In this document: positions 8,462 through 17,807 of the stretch, one piece after another | How positions within the stretch are numbered: position 1 is the stretch's first letter | Layout of the letters: each line of letters starts with the position of its first letter | Assembly (NCBI GenBank): GCA_022827195.1 | Contig: JAJDTL010000024.1 | Location: 1 to 64,000, forward strand | Source: Caldilineaceae bacterium | Lineage (GTDB): Bacteria > Chloroflexota > Anaerolineae > Caldilineales > Caldilineaceae | DNA: 64,000 bases | Direction of reading: 5' to 3' | Notes under the pieces: model-generated | What the model saw: only the letters and a program-made list of their open reading frames with translations | Databases searched by the model: none | What the model was told of the DNA's origin: nothing | Translations under genes and position numbers: made by a program

Positions 8462-9094
8462 TGATCCACTGCAATCCCAAAACGGGATTTGGTGCAGGCG
8501 GGGACCAGTCGGGCGTGGAGCCCGCACTTTGGGCGGGAACTGTGTGGCGGGCCGCCGGGCTGCCGGTCGCGCAGGGTTACGAGACCTGCACTTGGCGGAT
8601 GGAGTGGTGTCAAGGGGGGCGTTGCGGGGGGAGTCTCCCCGCACAAGGGAGGGCCGCAGGCCCGACCGTCCAAACTGCTGTGGCCAGTGGCCGGGAACCG
8701 CAGGAGCCGGAAACAACTTGGTTGCAACCCGAGGAATCGGAATCTGCACCCTGTTTTAGGACTGCGCGGCCGGACGCATCACGGGCAGAGGCAGACCTTC
8801 TGCTCTGAATGGTTGAGGGCGCGTCCCTGTGCTATGCCGAGGCCGGGCCGGGGCCAAAAAATCGGATTGACCAGCCAACTCACGTGTGGTAGATTGCTGG
8901 CAATATCCCATTTCTCTGAAACAGATCGCATATTGTCGATACCGTCCGGCTGGATGGAGCGACGACCCAAGGGGGTGATGCCTTTCGAGATGAGCGCGGA
9001 GAGAGTCTTCATTTCGGGTGTTCGTTCATTTTGCCGCCGTTTTGCCGCGCGGGCGCGGTCTGACGGCAGACAAAGACAGGGAGGAGATTCGAAG
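8462..9094. other. Gene-free region upstream of the first carbohydrate importer
   Basis: About 630 bases with no convincing gene. An upstream in-frame extension of the binding protein has no protein features. It holds a GCGGGG/CCCCGC hairpin at 8624-8642, a GGGCC/GGCCC hairpin just after it, and a promoter at 8867-8895. Confidence 0.55.
8867..8895 (+). promoter_or_regulatory. Promoter with extended -10 for the 9095 importer operon
   Basis: TTGACC (8867-8872), a 17-base spacer and TAGATT (8890-8895), with TGG just upstream of the -10. ATTGC-TG-GCAAT at 8893-8904 overlaps the -10 and could be an operator. The leader to the start codon would be about 190 bases. Confidence 0.6.
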
Positions 9095-10480
9095 ATGACC
9101 AGCAAGAGAATGAGCCGCCGCAGTTTTTTGCAGCTGACGGCAGCGGGGACCGCAGGCGCCTTCTTCGCGGCCTGTGCAGCGCCGCCGGCAGCCGAGCCCG
9201 CCGCCGAAGAGGGCGGGGAAATGATGGCCGAGGAGGCCACAGAGCTGCGGTTGTCGCACTGGTGGGGCGAGCAGCATAACCACTGGCTGCCAATCGTTGA
9301 GGAAAAGGCTAACGTAAAGGTTGCGCAGGAGATCTATCCTTGGGGCGAGTATCTGACCAAGGTACTTACCCAGGTAGCGGGCGGCGTAGCGCCGGATATC
9401 ATTCAGCTTGACCAGAGCCACAATGCCGACTTCTTCCCCAAGAATATCTTTGTGCCCTTTAACGACTACCTGGCGGGCTCCGGCCTTGACATGAGCAAGT
9501 GGAACGTCGACCCCGCGCTGGAGCTCGGCTACAATGGGGACATCCTGGCGCTGAGCCTCTTCACGATGCAGGGTCGCTCGGTCTATCTAAACCTGGACCT
9601 CGTGCGAGCGGCGGGCTATCCCGAAGAGGAGTTGCCCCTGTACGGCAGGGACAACTATGACACGTGGCACTGGGATGACTTTGTGGAGTTTCTCCAAGCA
9701 GTCACAATACAGGCGTCGGACGGCACGTACGAACAGTACGGCTACGCCGGCGCGATCAGAGACGCACACAGTCTCGCTTATCAGATGGCCAGCTACGACG
9801 CTGACCTGGTCGACGATCCGTGGACCTTCGCCGAAACCGAGGCCTTACTAGACTCGGAGGATGCGATTGCGGCTGCACACGATCTGATCGATCTGACGAT
9901 CGTGCACGGGGTGGCGCCGACAATCGAAGCTCAGCAGGGCATCGAGGGCGGCCTGTTCAGGGCGGGAATCGCCGCGGCGACGATCGGCTGGACGAACCAG
10001 TCGTTGCTGGCGGCCGAGCTGCCGTTTGAGCTTGGTTTCATGCACTTGCCCTTCACGGGGCGTCGCGTGCATGGCATAGGCGCCAACCACTGGAGCGTCA
10101 ACACGGCGTCGGACAACATTCCGCACGCGCAGGAGGCGGCGCTGATCCAGACGACCGACTACGAGGTCGGGCAGGCGCTGGTGGACCTGGCGGCTACGAT
10201 ATCGGCCTATGATCCTGCTTACTACCTGGACACGCTGCCCGAAGGTGATCTGGGCGTAATAACGCGCATCATGTTGTCGCGTCTCGCCGGCATGTCCGAT
10301 TGTGACTACTGCTCGGAAGACGTGAACATGTTCAACCGCGCTGGGTTCGGCCGTAAGGGGCGCTTCCTGCAGGACACGGTGCGCGCCGAGATGGAGAAGG
10401 CGCTGATCGGCGAGAAGAGCGTCGAGCAGGCGATGCAGGACGCGGACGCGGCGATCGATGAGGAGATCGCGCGCGCCTAG
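9095..10480 (+). CDS. Carbohydrate ABC importer solute-binding lipoprotein (family 1)
   Basis: A 461-residue extracellular binding protein of the COG1653/MalE-UgpB type. The N-terminus has a twin-arginine-like SRRSFLQL followed by a hydrophobic stretch and lipobox ending at Cys27, so it is exported and lipid-anchored. The mature start is Ala/Pro/Glu-rich. The ATG at 9095 is chosen because GGAGGA precedes it and the signal begins there; the frame stays open upstream without protein character. Two permease genes follow. It is closely similar to the binding protein at 12817 (shared RLSHWWG, PFNDYL/V, GIEGGLFRAG, DYEVGQALVDLAAT). The sugar bound is unknown; the sulfatase nearby hints at a sulfated glycan. 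Confidence 0.9.
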   Translation: MTSKRMSRRSFLQLTAAGTAGAFFAACAAPPAAEPAAEEGGEMMAEEATELRLSHWWGEQHNHWLPIVEEKANVKVAQEIYPWGEYLTKVLTQVAGGVAPDIIQLDQSHNADFFPKNIFVPFNDYLAGSGLDMSKWNVDPALELGYNGDILALSLFTMQGRSVYLNLDLVRAAGYPEEELPLYGRDNYDTWHWDDFVEFLQAVTIQASDGTYEQYGYAGAIRDAHSLAYQMASYDADLVDDPWTFAETEALLDSEDAIAAAHDLIDLTIVHGVAPTIEAQQGIEGGLFRAGIAAATIGWTNQSLLAAELPFELGFMHLPFTGRRVHGIGANHWSVNTASDNIPHAQEAALIQTTDYEVGQALVDLAATISAYDPAYYLDTLPEGDLGVITRIMLSRLAGMSDCDYCSEDVNMFNRAGFGRKGRFLQDTVRAEMEKALIGEKSVEQAMQDADAAIDEEIARA

Positions 10481-10550
10481 GGCGGCGAACTCAGCAGTTC
10501 ACGTAAGACGGCCCTGGTTCAACCGGGATTGCGACAGGGGGGAGCGATCG

Positions 10551-11456
10551 ATGTTCGGGAAACTGAAAATGTCTTTGCAGGCTCGTGAGACGCTCGATGC
10601 GTACATCGGTCTGCTCCTCTTTCTGTTGGGGTTCGTGATCTTCACGGCCGGGCCGCTGATCTATTCCTTCTATCTCTCGCTCACGAGCTACGACATTCTG
10701 ACGCCGCCGCGCTGGCGGGGGCTTGACAACTACGACCGCATGGCGACGGGCGACGATACACTGTGGCAGTCGCTGCGGGTGACGGTGATCTACACGATGG
10801 TGGCGGTTCCGGTACAGGTGATTGTCGGCTACGGCATGGCGCTGATGCTGAACCTGAAGGTCAAGGGTTTGTCGTTCTGGCGGACGGCCTTCTACATGCC
10901 GGCGGTTGTGCCGGCGATGGCGGTCGCGTACGTTTTTTCGTGGATGCTGCAATCGGACGTCGGGCTGCTGAACCAGACGCTGCGGTCGATCGGGATACCG
11001 GGGCCGAAGTGGTTCGGCGATCCGAACTGGGTGCTGGCTGCGTTCATCCTGATGTCGGCGTGGGCGGTCGGGGGTACGCTGCTTCTCTACCTGGCGGCGC
11101 TGCAGGGGGTGCCGACCGAGCTGTACGACGCGGCAAAGGTTGACGGCGCCAATGCGTGGGGCCGTTTTCTGAATGTGACGCTGCCGATGACCTCGCCGGT
11201 CATCTTTTTTGTCTTCCTGACCGGCATGATCGGGACATTCCAGGTCTTTACGGTCGCGTTTGTGACGACGAACGGGGGGCCGGGCGAGGCAAGCCTGTTC
11301 TACTTGCTCTACCTGTACCGCACCGGCTGGGAGTACCTGGACATGGGATATGCGGCGGCGATGGCGTGGCTGCTGTTTGTGATACTGCTGGTTATCACGA
11401 TGCTTTCGCTGCGGCTATCGCAGGCGACCGTTTTTTACGAGGGCGCGCAGGAGTAG
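10551..11456 (+). CDS. Carbohydrate ABC importer permease (MalF/UgpA type)
   Basis: A 301-residue inner-membrane permease with about six hydrophobic segments, starting with GLLLFLLGFVIFTAGPL. The cytoplasmic EAA loop reads ELYDAAKVDGANAWGRF and contacts the ATPase. The ATG at 10551 follows a strong GGGGGGAG site; an upstream in-frame extension has no protein features. It lies 70 bases after the binding protein and 3 bases before the second permease, so the three form one operon. Confidence 0.92.
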   Translation: MFGKLKMSLQARETLDAYIGLLLFLLGFVIFTAGPLIYSFYLSLTSYDILTPPRWRGLDNYDRMATGDDTLWQSLRVTVIYTMVAVPVQVIVGYGMALMLNLKVKGLSFWRTAFYMPAVVPAMAVAYVFSWMLQSDVGLLNQTLRSIGIPGPKWFGDPNWVLAAFILMSAWAVGGTLLLYLAALQGVPTELYDAAKVDGANAWGRFLNVTLPMTSPVIFFVFLTGMIGTFQVFTVAFVTTNGGPGEASLFYLLYLYRTGWEYLDMGYAAAMAWLLFVILLVITMLSLRLSQATVFYEGAQE

Positions 11457-11459
11457 AAG

Positions 11460-12401
11460 ATGGCGGATCCGGGAAGTTCGCAGGTTGGGGGGGCGCTGGC
11501 ACAGCCGCCGACCGGGCTGGGCGGCGATTGGGCGCAGCGCTGGCGGATGGGTAAGCGAATCGTGGGCAGGGCGCTGCTGTATTTGGCGCTGGCCGGGCTG
11601 ACGATCATCCTGGTGGCGCCGCTGGTGTGGATGGTGAGCGCGTCGTTCAAGCCGGAGGGGTATGTTTTCGAGTATCCGCCGCGGCTGATTGCGGAGCAGG
11701 TGCAGTGGTGGAACTACGTCGAGGCGTGGAACCAGTTTCCCTTCTGGCGCTCGTTGCGCAACACGATGACGATCGTGGTCGGGGTCGAGATCGGACGGTT
11801 GGCGAGCGCATGCCTGACCGCGTATGTCTTTGCCAGGCTGCGTTTTCCGTTTCGGACGCCGCTGTTTCTCCTGGTGCTGAGCACGATGATGATCCCGTAT
11901 CACGTGGTATTGATTCCGCAGTACCTGTTGTTCCGGAACCTGGGCTGGCTGGACTCATTCAAGCCGCTGATCGTGCCGCACTTTTTCGGCGGCGGCGCGT
12001 TCTTCATCTTTCTGTTGCGCCAATTCTTCATGACGATCCCGCGTGATTACGACGACGCGGCGCGCATCGACGGAGCGGGGACGTTCGCGATTTTGTGGCG
12101 GATCATCGTGCCGATGTCGAAGCCGGCGCTGGCGACGGTGGCGATCTTCACGTTCATGGGCGAGTGGAACGACTTTTTTGCGCCGCTAATCTATCTGAAT
12201 TCGCAAGAGAGGTATACGCTGGCGATTGCGATCCGGCAGTGGCAGCAGGTGGCGGTGTGGGGCGCGGGCGCGTACGTGCCGCCGACGTGGAACGCGATCA
12301 TGTCGATGGCGACGGTGCTGACGATTCCACCGGTCGTGCTGTTCTTTTTCACGCAGCGGTACTTCATTCAGGGCGTGGTGATCAGCGGCGTCAAGGGCTA
12401 G
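11460..12401 (+). CDS. Carbohydrate ABC importer permease (MalG/UgpE type)
   Basis: A 313-residue permease with six membrane segments. The EAA loop is YDDAARIDGAGTFAILWRI. The end, YFIQGVVISGVKG, is the signature of MalG-type subunits. The AGGAG site lies over the end of the preceding gene, showing tight coupling. No ATP-binding subunit gene follows; a shared ATPase encoded elsewhere must be assumed. Confidence 0.92.
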   Translation: MADPGSSQVGGALAQPPTGLGGDWAQRWRMGKRIVGRALLYLALAGLTIILVAPLVWMVSASFKPEGYVFEYPPRLIAEQVQWWNYVEAWNQFPFWRSLRNTMTIVVGVEIGRLASACLTAYVFARLRFPFRTPLFLLVLSTMMIPYHVVLIPQYLLFRNLGWLDSFKPLIVPHFFGGGAFFIFLLRQFFMTIPRDYDDAARIDGAGTFAILWRIIVPMSKPALATVAIFTFMGEWNDFFAPLIYLNSQERYTLAIAIRQWQQVAVWGAGAYVPPTWNAIMSMATVLTIPPVVLFFFTQRYFIQGVVISGVKG

Positions 12402-12574
12402 GGCGCCGGGCTTGGTGAGGCGATACAGCCGGCGAAAGCGAAAAGGCGTTCATCGTAGGCCGTTTGGACCTGTCTGCCAAATGTGTGGCGATGCGGGCAG
12501 CCGAGTCGGCTACGCCAGCAGCCGTCAAAGAGTGAGGACAGACCGGCCCGGACACATTCGGAAGGACGTACACA

Positions 12575-12793
12575 GTGGCGGACAAGCAGACGGAAGAGCG
12601 GCGAGAGCAGTTGCGAGCAGAGCTGACGAAAGCCAAGCTGGATGCGGTCAAGGTTTTGGTCCGGAATCTAAAGTCGGACGTCCCGATTGCGCAAGTTATG
12701 GCAGCGCGGGCCATACTCGAGTTGCCGGGTGAGATATTGGAGGCGGCGGAAGAGGCAGCCGCTGAAAACTTATACGACGAGCCCTTCACTTAG
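12575..12793 (+). CDS. Small charged helical protein, unknown function
   Basis: A 72-residue protein read from GTG 12575, with GGAAGGA eight bases upstream. It is rich in Ala, Glu, Lys and Leu and looks wholly helical (two amphipathic helices), with no membrane segment or cysteine. It sits between the permease and the second binding protein, which starts 24 bases later. I cannot assign a family. Confidence 0.5.
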   Translation: MADKQTEERREQLRAELTKAKLDAVKVLVRNLKSDVPIAQVMAARAILELPGEILEAAEEAAAENLYDEPFT

Positions 12794-12816
12794 GCAAGCA
12801 AAGGAGGAGGAGAACA

Positions 12817-14217
12817 ATGAGCGCGAAAAGGAACCTTACGAGCCGTCGCGACTTCCTTCGTCTGTCGGCGCTTGGGGCGGCGGGTGTAGTTGCGGCTGCC
12901 TGCGCGGCGCCTGCTGCGGCACCGGCGGCGGAAGAAAGTATGGAGGAGATGCCGGCGTCTGCCGAGCCCGTGGAGATCCGGTTGTCGCACTGGTGGGGCG
13001 ATCAGCACAAGAAATGGCTGCCGATCGTCGAGGAGAAGAGCGGCACCGTCTTCAAGGAGGAGATCTACCCCTTCGGCGAGTATGTGACCAAGGTATTGAC
13101 GCAGGTGGCCGGCGGCGTGGCGCCCGACATCATCCAGCTGGGCGGGCCGATGTACCCCGATTTCTTCCCGCGCGGCATTTTTGTGCCCTTCAACGACGTG
13201 CTGGCCGAGTCGGGCATCGACATGAGCAAGTGGTACGCCGACCCGGTGGTGGAGCACGGGTACAAGGGCGACATCATGGGGCTGAGCCTGTTCACGCAGC
13301 AGGCGATGATGGTCTACCTGAATCTCGATCTCGTGCGCAACGCCGGCTATGCCGAGGCGGACCTGCCGCTGTGGGGCGGTTCGAACTTCGATCAGTGGAG
13401 CTGGGACGACTTTGTCGACTTCATGAAGGCGGTCACGATCCGGAGCTCGGACGGGACGGTTGAGCAGTACGGCTACCAGTCGGCGGAGACGAGCATCAAC
13501 GCCTACGGCTATCAGCTGGCGACCTACGATACCTGGTTCATCGACGACACCGAGTACGAGGAGACGCAGTGTCTGCTGGACACGCCGGAGGCGATTTCGG
13601 CGGTGCATGATTACGTCGACCTGACGGTTGTACACGGCGTGGCGCCGACGCTTGAGGCGCAGCAGGGCATCGAGGGCGGCCTGTTCCGGGCCGGCCTGGC
13701 CGCGGCGAGCGTGAGCTGGTCGAACCAGACCTATCTTGCGGCGCAGCTGCCGTTTGAGCTCGGTTTCATGCACCTGCCCTGGGTCGAACGGCGCGTGCAC
13801 GGGGTCAACGCCAACCTGTGGTGCATCAACAAGGAGTCGGCGGTGATCCCGAAGGCGCAGGAGGCCTCGATCGTACAGACGACCGACTACGAGGTCGGCC
13901 AGGCGCTGGTCGATTTGGCAGCGACGCTGTCGGCCTACGATCCTGCCTATTATTTGGACAGCCTGCCCGAGGGCGACCTGGGCACTATCGTGCAGGTGAT
14001 GCTGTCGCGGCTGGCGGGGATGTCCGAGTGCGACTACTGCACCGAGGACGTCAACATCTTCAAGCGGGCGGCTTTCGGTCGCGTCGGCCGGTTTATGCAG
14101 GACAAGTTCCGGTCCGGCGTGGAGTTGGCATTTGTGGGTGAGAAAACTGTCGAAGAGGCGATGCTGGAGGCCAAGGCGGCTATCGACAAGGAGATTGAGG
14201 CTTCGGCTTCGGCTTAA
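12817..14217 (+). CDS. Second carbohydrate-binding lipoprotein of the first importer (family 1)
   Basis: A 466-residue paralogue of the 9095 binding protein. Its Tat-like signal TSRRDFLRLSALGAAG ends at lipobox Cys29. It shares long blocks with the other copy, including LSHWWGDQHKKWLPIVEEK-type and AQQGIEGGLFRAG sequences. A strong AAAGGAGGAGG site precedes the ATG. Two binding proteins with one permease pair suggest that the importer accepts more than one ligand. A hairpin and intrinsic terminator follow at 14265-14350, separating it from the sulfatase. Confidence 0.9.
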   Translation: MSAKRNLTSRRDFLRLSALGAAGVVAAACAAPAAAPAAEESMEEMPASAEPVEIRLSHWWGDQHKKWLPIVEEKSGTVFKEEIYPFGEYVTKVLTQVAGGVAPDIIQLGGPMYPDFFPRGIFVPFNDVLAESGIDMSKWYADPVVEHGYKGDIMGLSLFTQQAMMVYLNLDLVRNAGYAEADLPLWGGSNFDQWSWDDFVDFMKAVTIRSSDGTVEQYGYQSAETSINAYGYQLATYDTWFIDDTEYEETQCLLDTPEAISAVHDYVDLTVVHGVAPTLEAQQGIEGGLFRAGLAAASVSWSNQTYLAAQLPFELGFMHLPWVERRVHGVNANLWCINKESAVIPKAQEASIVQTTDYEVGQALVDLAATLSAYDPAYYLDSLPEGDLGTIVQVMLSRLAGMSECDYCTEDVNIFKRAAFGRVGRFMQDKFRSGVELAFVGEKTVEEAMLEAKAAIDKEIEASASA

Positions 14218-14264
14218 GGATTGAACCGATGAAGCGTTTCTGAAGAGGCGCTCCGGCCGATTTG

Positions 14265-14284
14265 CGCGCGGGACCTCCCGCGCG
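14265..14284. other. Perfect 9-bp inverted repeat
   Basis: CGCGCGGGA and TCCCGCGCG are separated by two bases, forming a very stable hairpin 47 bases after the binding-protein stop. It precedes the intrinsic terminator and may slow RNA polymerase or protect the 3' end of the mRNA. Confidence 0.7.
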
Positions 14285-14288
14285 TGGC

Positions 14289-14350
14289 CGCCCCGACGAT
14301 ACAGCGGTTCGTTGGGGACGGTCAGTTACCGGCCGGGGCGTTTTTTCTTT
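14289..14350 (+). terminator. Intrinsic terminator after the importer operon
   Basis: CGCCCCG (14289-14295) pairs with CGGGGCG (14334-14340), followed at once by TTTTTTCTTTT. The loop is long (38 bases) and may fold further. It lies between the 12817 binding protein and the sulfatase. Confidence 0.65.
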
Positions 14351-14376
14351 TCGGAAGGCAAGGAAGGAGAGCGGTC

Positions 14377-16062
14377 ATGGGCGAACAGCCGGCAGCGGGG
14401 AACGGTTCGGGCCGCCCCAATATCTTTATGATCTTTTCGGACGACACGTCGCGGCGGGACTTCGGCTGTTACGGCAACCCGGGCGTGCGGACGCCTAATC
14501 TCGATCGGCTTGCGAGCGAGGGGATGCGTTTCACCAACGTGTTCACGACCTCGCCGACGTGCGTGCCGAGCAGGGTCTCGCTCTACACGGGCCTCTATCC
14601 GATCCGCAACGGGGCACACCCGAACTGGAGCTCGGTCAAGCCCGATATCAAGAGCCTGCCGCACTATATGACCGCGCTGGGCTACCGGGTCGTTTTGCTG
14701 GGGAAGAAGCACATCACGCCGTGGGAAAACTTTCCCTTCGAGTACTACGAAGACGGGGATGAGCCGCTGGGGCCAGGCAGCGCTCTGCAACGGCTTCTGG
14801 CGGAGCCGGGCGACAGGCCGTTCTGCATCATCATGTGCAAGTTCAGCGCGCACGTGCCGTGGCCGCACAACGACTATGGCTACGAACCGCAGGCGGAGGA
14901 TATTCCGCCCCACCTGCTCGACACGCCGGATACGCGCGCGATGCGGGCGCGCTACTATTCGAAGATCACGGAGATGGACGCGGCGGTCGGGCGGTGTTTG
15001 GCGCTGCTGAAGGCGGAGGGGCTGGAAGAAAACACGCTGGTGATCTACACGACCGACCACGGGTCGGACTGGCCGGATGAGAAGTGGAGCCTGCATGACG
15101 GCGGGATCAATCAGCCATTCATCGCGCGCTGGCCGGGGAAGATCGAGCCGGGTTCGGTGAGCGAGGCGCTGGTCAGCTTCGTCGACATTCTGCCTACTTT
15201 CATCGAGACGGCGGGGGGCGACGTCGACGCGGTGGTTGCGCGCTGCGGCGGCGAACCGCTGGACGGCGAGAGCTTTTTGCCGCTGCTGCTGGGCGAAGCG
15301 GATGAGCACCGTACCGAGGTGTTCGCCAACTTCACCTGGGGCGTTATGGTGGCCTACCCGATGCGGGCGGTGCGGACGAGGACGCACAAGTATATCTGGA
15401 ACCTCGACTCGCATCTGCGCTACACGTGGCCGGTCGACGTGGGCTGGTGGGGGGAGAGCCAGCCGCCGCCGGCGTTGACTCCGATCGCGAGCCATGCCGC
15501 GGCGATGTGGGATTCGTGGTTCGAGGCGGCCCGGACCGATCCATTGGCTGCAGAGAGAGTGCGGGCACTGCAGTTCAGGCCGGCGGAGGAGCTGTACGAC
15601 ATTGAGGCCGACCCGTTTGAGATGAACAATCTGGCGGGTGACCCGGCGCAGGCGGAGGTGCTGGAATCGCTGCGGGAGAAAGTGCGGGCGTGGATGGAGC
15701 AGCAGGGGGACGACGGCGGCTCGGCTTATCACGGGGAGGCGGGCCGCGCGCGGCGGTTCCTGGACGAGTTTTACGGACGGCAGGTGGTGGTGAATGCGCG
15801 GATGTATTACGATACGAATGAGGCGGCGACGCTGGAGCTGATCTGTCCAGTGTGGCAGGCGGAGATCCGCTTTACGCTCGACGGCAGCGAGCCCACGCGG
15901 GCGTCGACCTTGTACAGCGGGCCGTTCTCACTTTCCCCGCCGGCCACGATCAAGGCGAAGGCGTTTTTCGACGGCGGCGAGACGCCCTTACGCGTGGTCG
16001 AGTTTCCCGATATCGATTACCTGTTCCATTACAAGTATCATTTCAAGCCAGTTTCATGGTAG
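14377..16062 (+). CDS. Type I sulfatase with C-terminal CHB_HEX_C-like domain
   Basis: A 561-residue alkaline-phosphatase-fold sulfatase that hydrolyses sulfate esters. Asp22 and Asp23 (IFSDDTSRRD) begin the calcium site, and Cys62 in TCVPSR is the residue converted to formylglycine, so it needs a formylglycine-generating enzyme from elsewhere. YTTDHGSDWPDEKWSLHDG supplies further metal ligands. The last ~75 residues (RFTLDGSEPTRASTLYSGPF) match the CHB_HEX_C domain of glycosidases. No signal peptide is visible, so it is probably cytoplasmic and acts on imported sugars. The ATG at 14377 follows AAGGAAGGAGAG. Its C-terminal coding sequence recurs as a relic at 17587. Confidence 0.93.
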   Translation: MGEQPAAGNGSGRPNIFMIFSDDTSRRDFGCYGNPGVRTPNLDRLASEGMRFTNVFTTSPTCVPSRVSLYTGLYPIRNGAHPNWSSVKPDIKSLPHYMTALGYRVVLLGKKHITPWENFPFEYYEDGDEPLGPGSALQRLLAEPGDRPFCIIMCKFSAHVPWPHNDYGYEPQAEDIPPHLLDTPDTRAMRARYYSKITEMDAAVGRCLALLKAEGLEENTLVIYTTDHGSDWPDEKWSLHDGGINQPFIARWPGKIEPGSVSEALVSFVDILPTFIETAGGDVDAVVARCGGEPLDGESFLPLLLGEADEHRTEVFANFTWGVMVAYPMRAVRTRTHKYIWNLDSHLRYTWPVDVGWWGESQPPPALTPIASHAAAMWDSWFEAARTDPLAAERVRALQFRPAEELYDIEADPFEMNNLAGDPAQAEVLESLREKVRAWMEQQGDDGGSAYHGEAGRARRFLDEFYGRQVVVNARMYYDTNEAATLELICPVWQAEIRFTLDGSEPTRASTLYSGPFSLSPPATIKAKAFFDGGETPLRVVEFPDIDYLFHYKYHFKPVSW

Positions 16063-16070
16063 GTAAGAAT

Positions 16071-17528
16071 ATGAACCTCTACTTTGGTGAGATTCACACG
16101 CATACGGGGCTCAGCGATGGGCGCGGCGAGCCGGCAGACGCGGTAGCGGTTGGCAAAGCCCATCTCGACTTCTGTGCGCTGGCCGATCACGCGCAGAGTC
16201 CCGACCTTCCGGATTTCGATGAGTGGGAGTCGGCGCGCGATCGCTATGCGGGCTGGCGTGAGGCGGTACCGGGGGTGAAGGCCAGGTGGCACGAGGTACA
16301 GGCGCTGATGCGCGCCAACTACGAGCCTGGGCGGTTTGTTACATTTCTAGCCCAGGAGTGGTCGTCCATGGGATGGGGTGATCACAACATCTACTATCTC
16401 AGAGACGACGAGCCGCTTCGCTTTGCCAGCTCCCTGTCTGAGCTATACGCCGCTGTGGAGGGCGTGGAGGCGATGGTAATCCCTCACCACACCGCCTACC
16501 CGCTGCGTCACCGGGGCGTGGACTGGGCGGGATTTGACAGCGCCAAAGGGCCGGTGGTGGAGATTTTTTCGCGACACGGCTCTTCAGAGACGGAGCAGGG
16601 CCCGTTTCCTTACAGCGGCAGTGCGATGGGACCCCGCTGCGCCGCTGGAACGGTGCAGCGCGCGCTCGAACTCGGGCACATTGTTGGCTTCATCGCTTCC
16701 AGCGACGGCCACGACAGCTTTCCCGGCAGTTACAACTCCGGTTTGGCCGCGGTCTACGCGCCGGCATTGGACCGGGAATCACTGTGGGAAGCGTTGTGGC
16801 AGCGCCGGACCTACGCGGTGACGGGAGACCGTATCCGCTTGGATTTTGGGCTGAACGGGCGGCCGATGGGTCGCGTGATCTCCGTTGGCGACGGGCAACC
16901 GCGGCGGATAGAGATCGGGGTCGATGGCTGGGACTGCCTTGACAGGGTGGAGATCATCAAGAACGGCCGTGTTGTCAAGCGCTGGGCCGGTTTCGACCTG
17001 GAGAGGGGCGGGGGCGCCGGTCGTTTCAAGGTGGGTGTGGAGTGGGGATACCACGCGTTTCCCGAGGAGAGGAAGTGGAGTTTTTCGGTGGAGACGAGCG
17101 GGGGATCGATGGCGGGATACCAGACCTGCTTCCAGCCGCCCGGTTTTCATCAGGCGCGTGACAGCGGGCCGCGACGGCTCGATATCAGTTCCACGACGGG
17201 CGGCAAGCCCGGCGGCGCGCGTCCTCAGCGGGTTGATTTGGATGTCGAGGGAACCTTGGAGACCGAGGTGGCCATTCGAAACGACGGCGAATGGGTGTTG
17301 CAAGCCTCTGTCGGCGAACTGCTGGGTGAAAGCATGGCGTCCATGCCTTTTGGCGTTTATGGGGGCGCGTTCTATCTCTCGCGGGCCGTAGCCGAAGCGC
17401 ATTTTCGGGCTGAACTGGAGTGGCAGGACACGGAGTTCGAGAGGCAGAGGGACTACTACTACGTGCGGGTCTTTCAGAGGAACGGACAGGCAGCCTGGTC
17501 TTCGCCCATCTGGGTAGAGCGGGCATAG
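16071..17528 (+). CDS. PHP-type metallohydrolase (CehA/McbA-like, DUF3604)
   Basis: A 485-residue protein opening with YFGEIHTHTGLSDGRG, the HxH of PHP-domain metal-dependent hydrolases. Other likely ligands are ALADHAQ, VIPHHTAYP and SSDGHDSF. The C-terminal third looks beta-rich. Relatives act as phosphoesterases or carbamate/ester hydrolases, so the reaction is uncertain. The start is ATG 16071 or, in frame, ATG 16056 overlapping the sulfatase stop; both have weak ribosome sites, which suggests translational coupling. Pairing with a sulfatase suggests removal of a second substituent from the same substrate. Confidence 0.85.
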   Translation: MNLYFGEIHTHTGLSDGRGEPADAVAVGKAHLDFCALADHAQSPDLPDFDEWESARDRYAGWREAVPGVKARWHEVQALMRANYEPGRFVTFLAQEWSSMGWGDHNIYYLRDDEPLRFASSLSELYAAVEGVEAMVIPHHTAYPLRHRGVDWAGFDSAKGPVVEIFSRHGSSETEQGPFPYSGSAMGPRCAAGTVQRALELGHIVGFIASSDGHDSFPGSYNSGLAAVYAPALDRESLWEALWQRRTYAVTGDRIRLDFGLNGRPMGRVISVGDGQPRRIEIGVDGWDCLDRVEIIKNGRVVKRWAGFDLERGGGAGRFKVGVEWGYHAFPEERKWSFSVETSGGSMAGYQTCFQPPGFHQARDSGPRRLDISSTTGGKPGGARPQRVDLDVEGTLETEVAIRNDGEWVLQASVGELLGESMASMPFGVYGGAFYLSRAVAEAHFRAELEWQDTEFERQRDYYYVRVFQRNGQAAWSSPIWVERA

Positions 17529-17586
17529 TACGGTGTTCGTCCTGAGGCATTCAGCGCCTTTTCCATTACAGGTTGGCCCGGCTCTC

Positions 17587-17631
17587 GACGACCTGTTCCA
17601 TTACAAATATCATTTCAAGCCTGTTTCGTGG
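17587..17631 (+). pseudogene. Relic copy of the sulfatase C-terminal end
   Basis: This stretch encodes DDLFHYKYHFKPVSW, nearly the same as the last residues of the sulfatase (IDYLFHYKYHFKPVSW at 16015-16059), with several silent changes, and then runs on without an immediate stop. A second short piece, TTCCATTACA, lies at 17561. It looks like the remains of another sulfatase copy or of a duplication around the metallohydrolase gene. Confidence 0.7.
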
Positions 17632-17807
17632 CGAGAAACTCAGTTTTCAGTTTTTGGTTTCTAGTTTTTGGTGTGACGGTATCGGTAGGAATGCGGGGGG
17701 ATGCGGCTGGCTCAAAGAGATGTGGTTGGCTTGCGGAGTGGTTGGAGAAGAACAGAGGCGCAGGTACATGCCCCACGCCTCCAAGTTGAGAGAAATCTGA
17801 ATGTAAT

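Noticed and set aside
14326..15732. 468-codon minus-strand frame opposite the sulfatase
   Set aside because: Arg/His-rich shadow of a GC-rich gene; the sulfatase motifs are unambiguous on the plus strand.
16015..17640. Insertion sequence or target-site duplication around the metallohydrolase
   Set aside because: The flanking repeats are about 45 bases with silent codon changes, not a short exact duplication, and no transposase or terminal inverted repeats are present.
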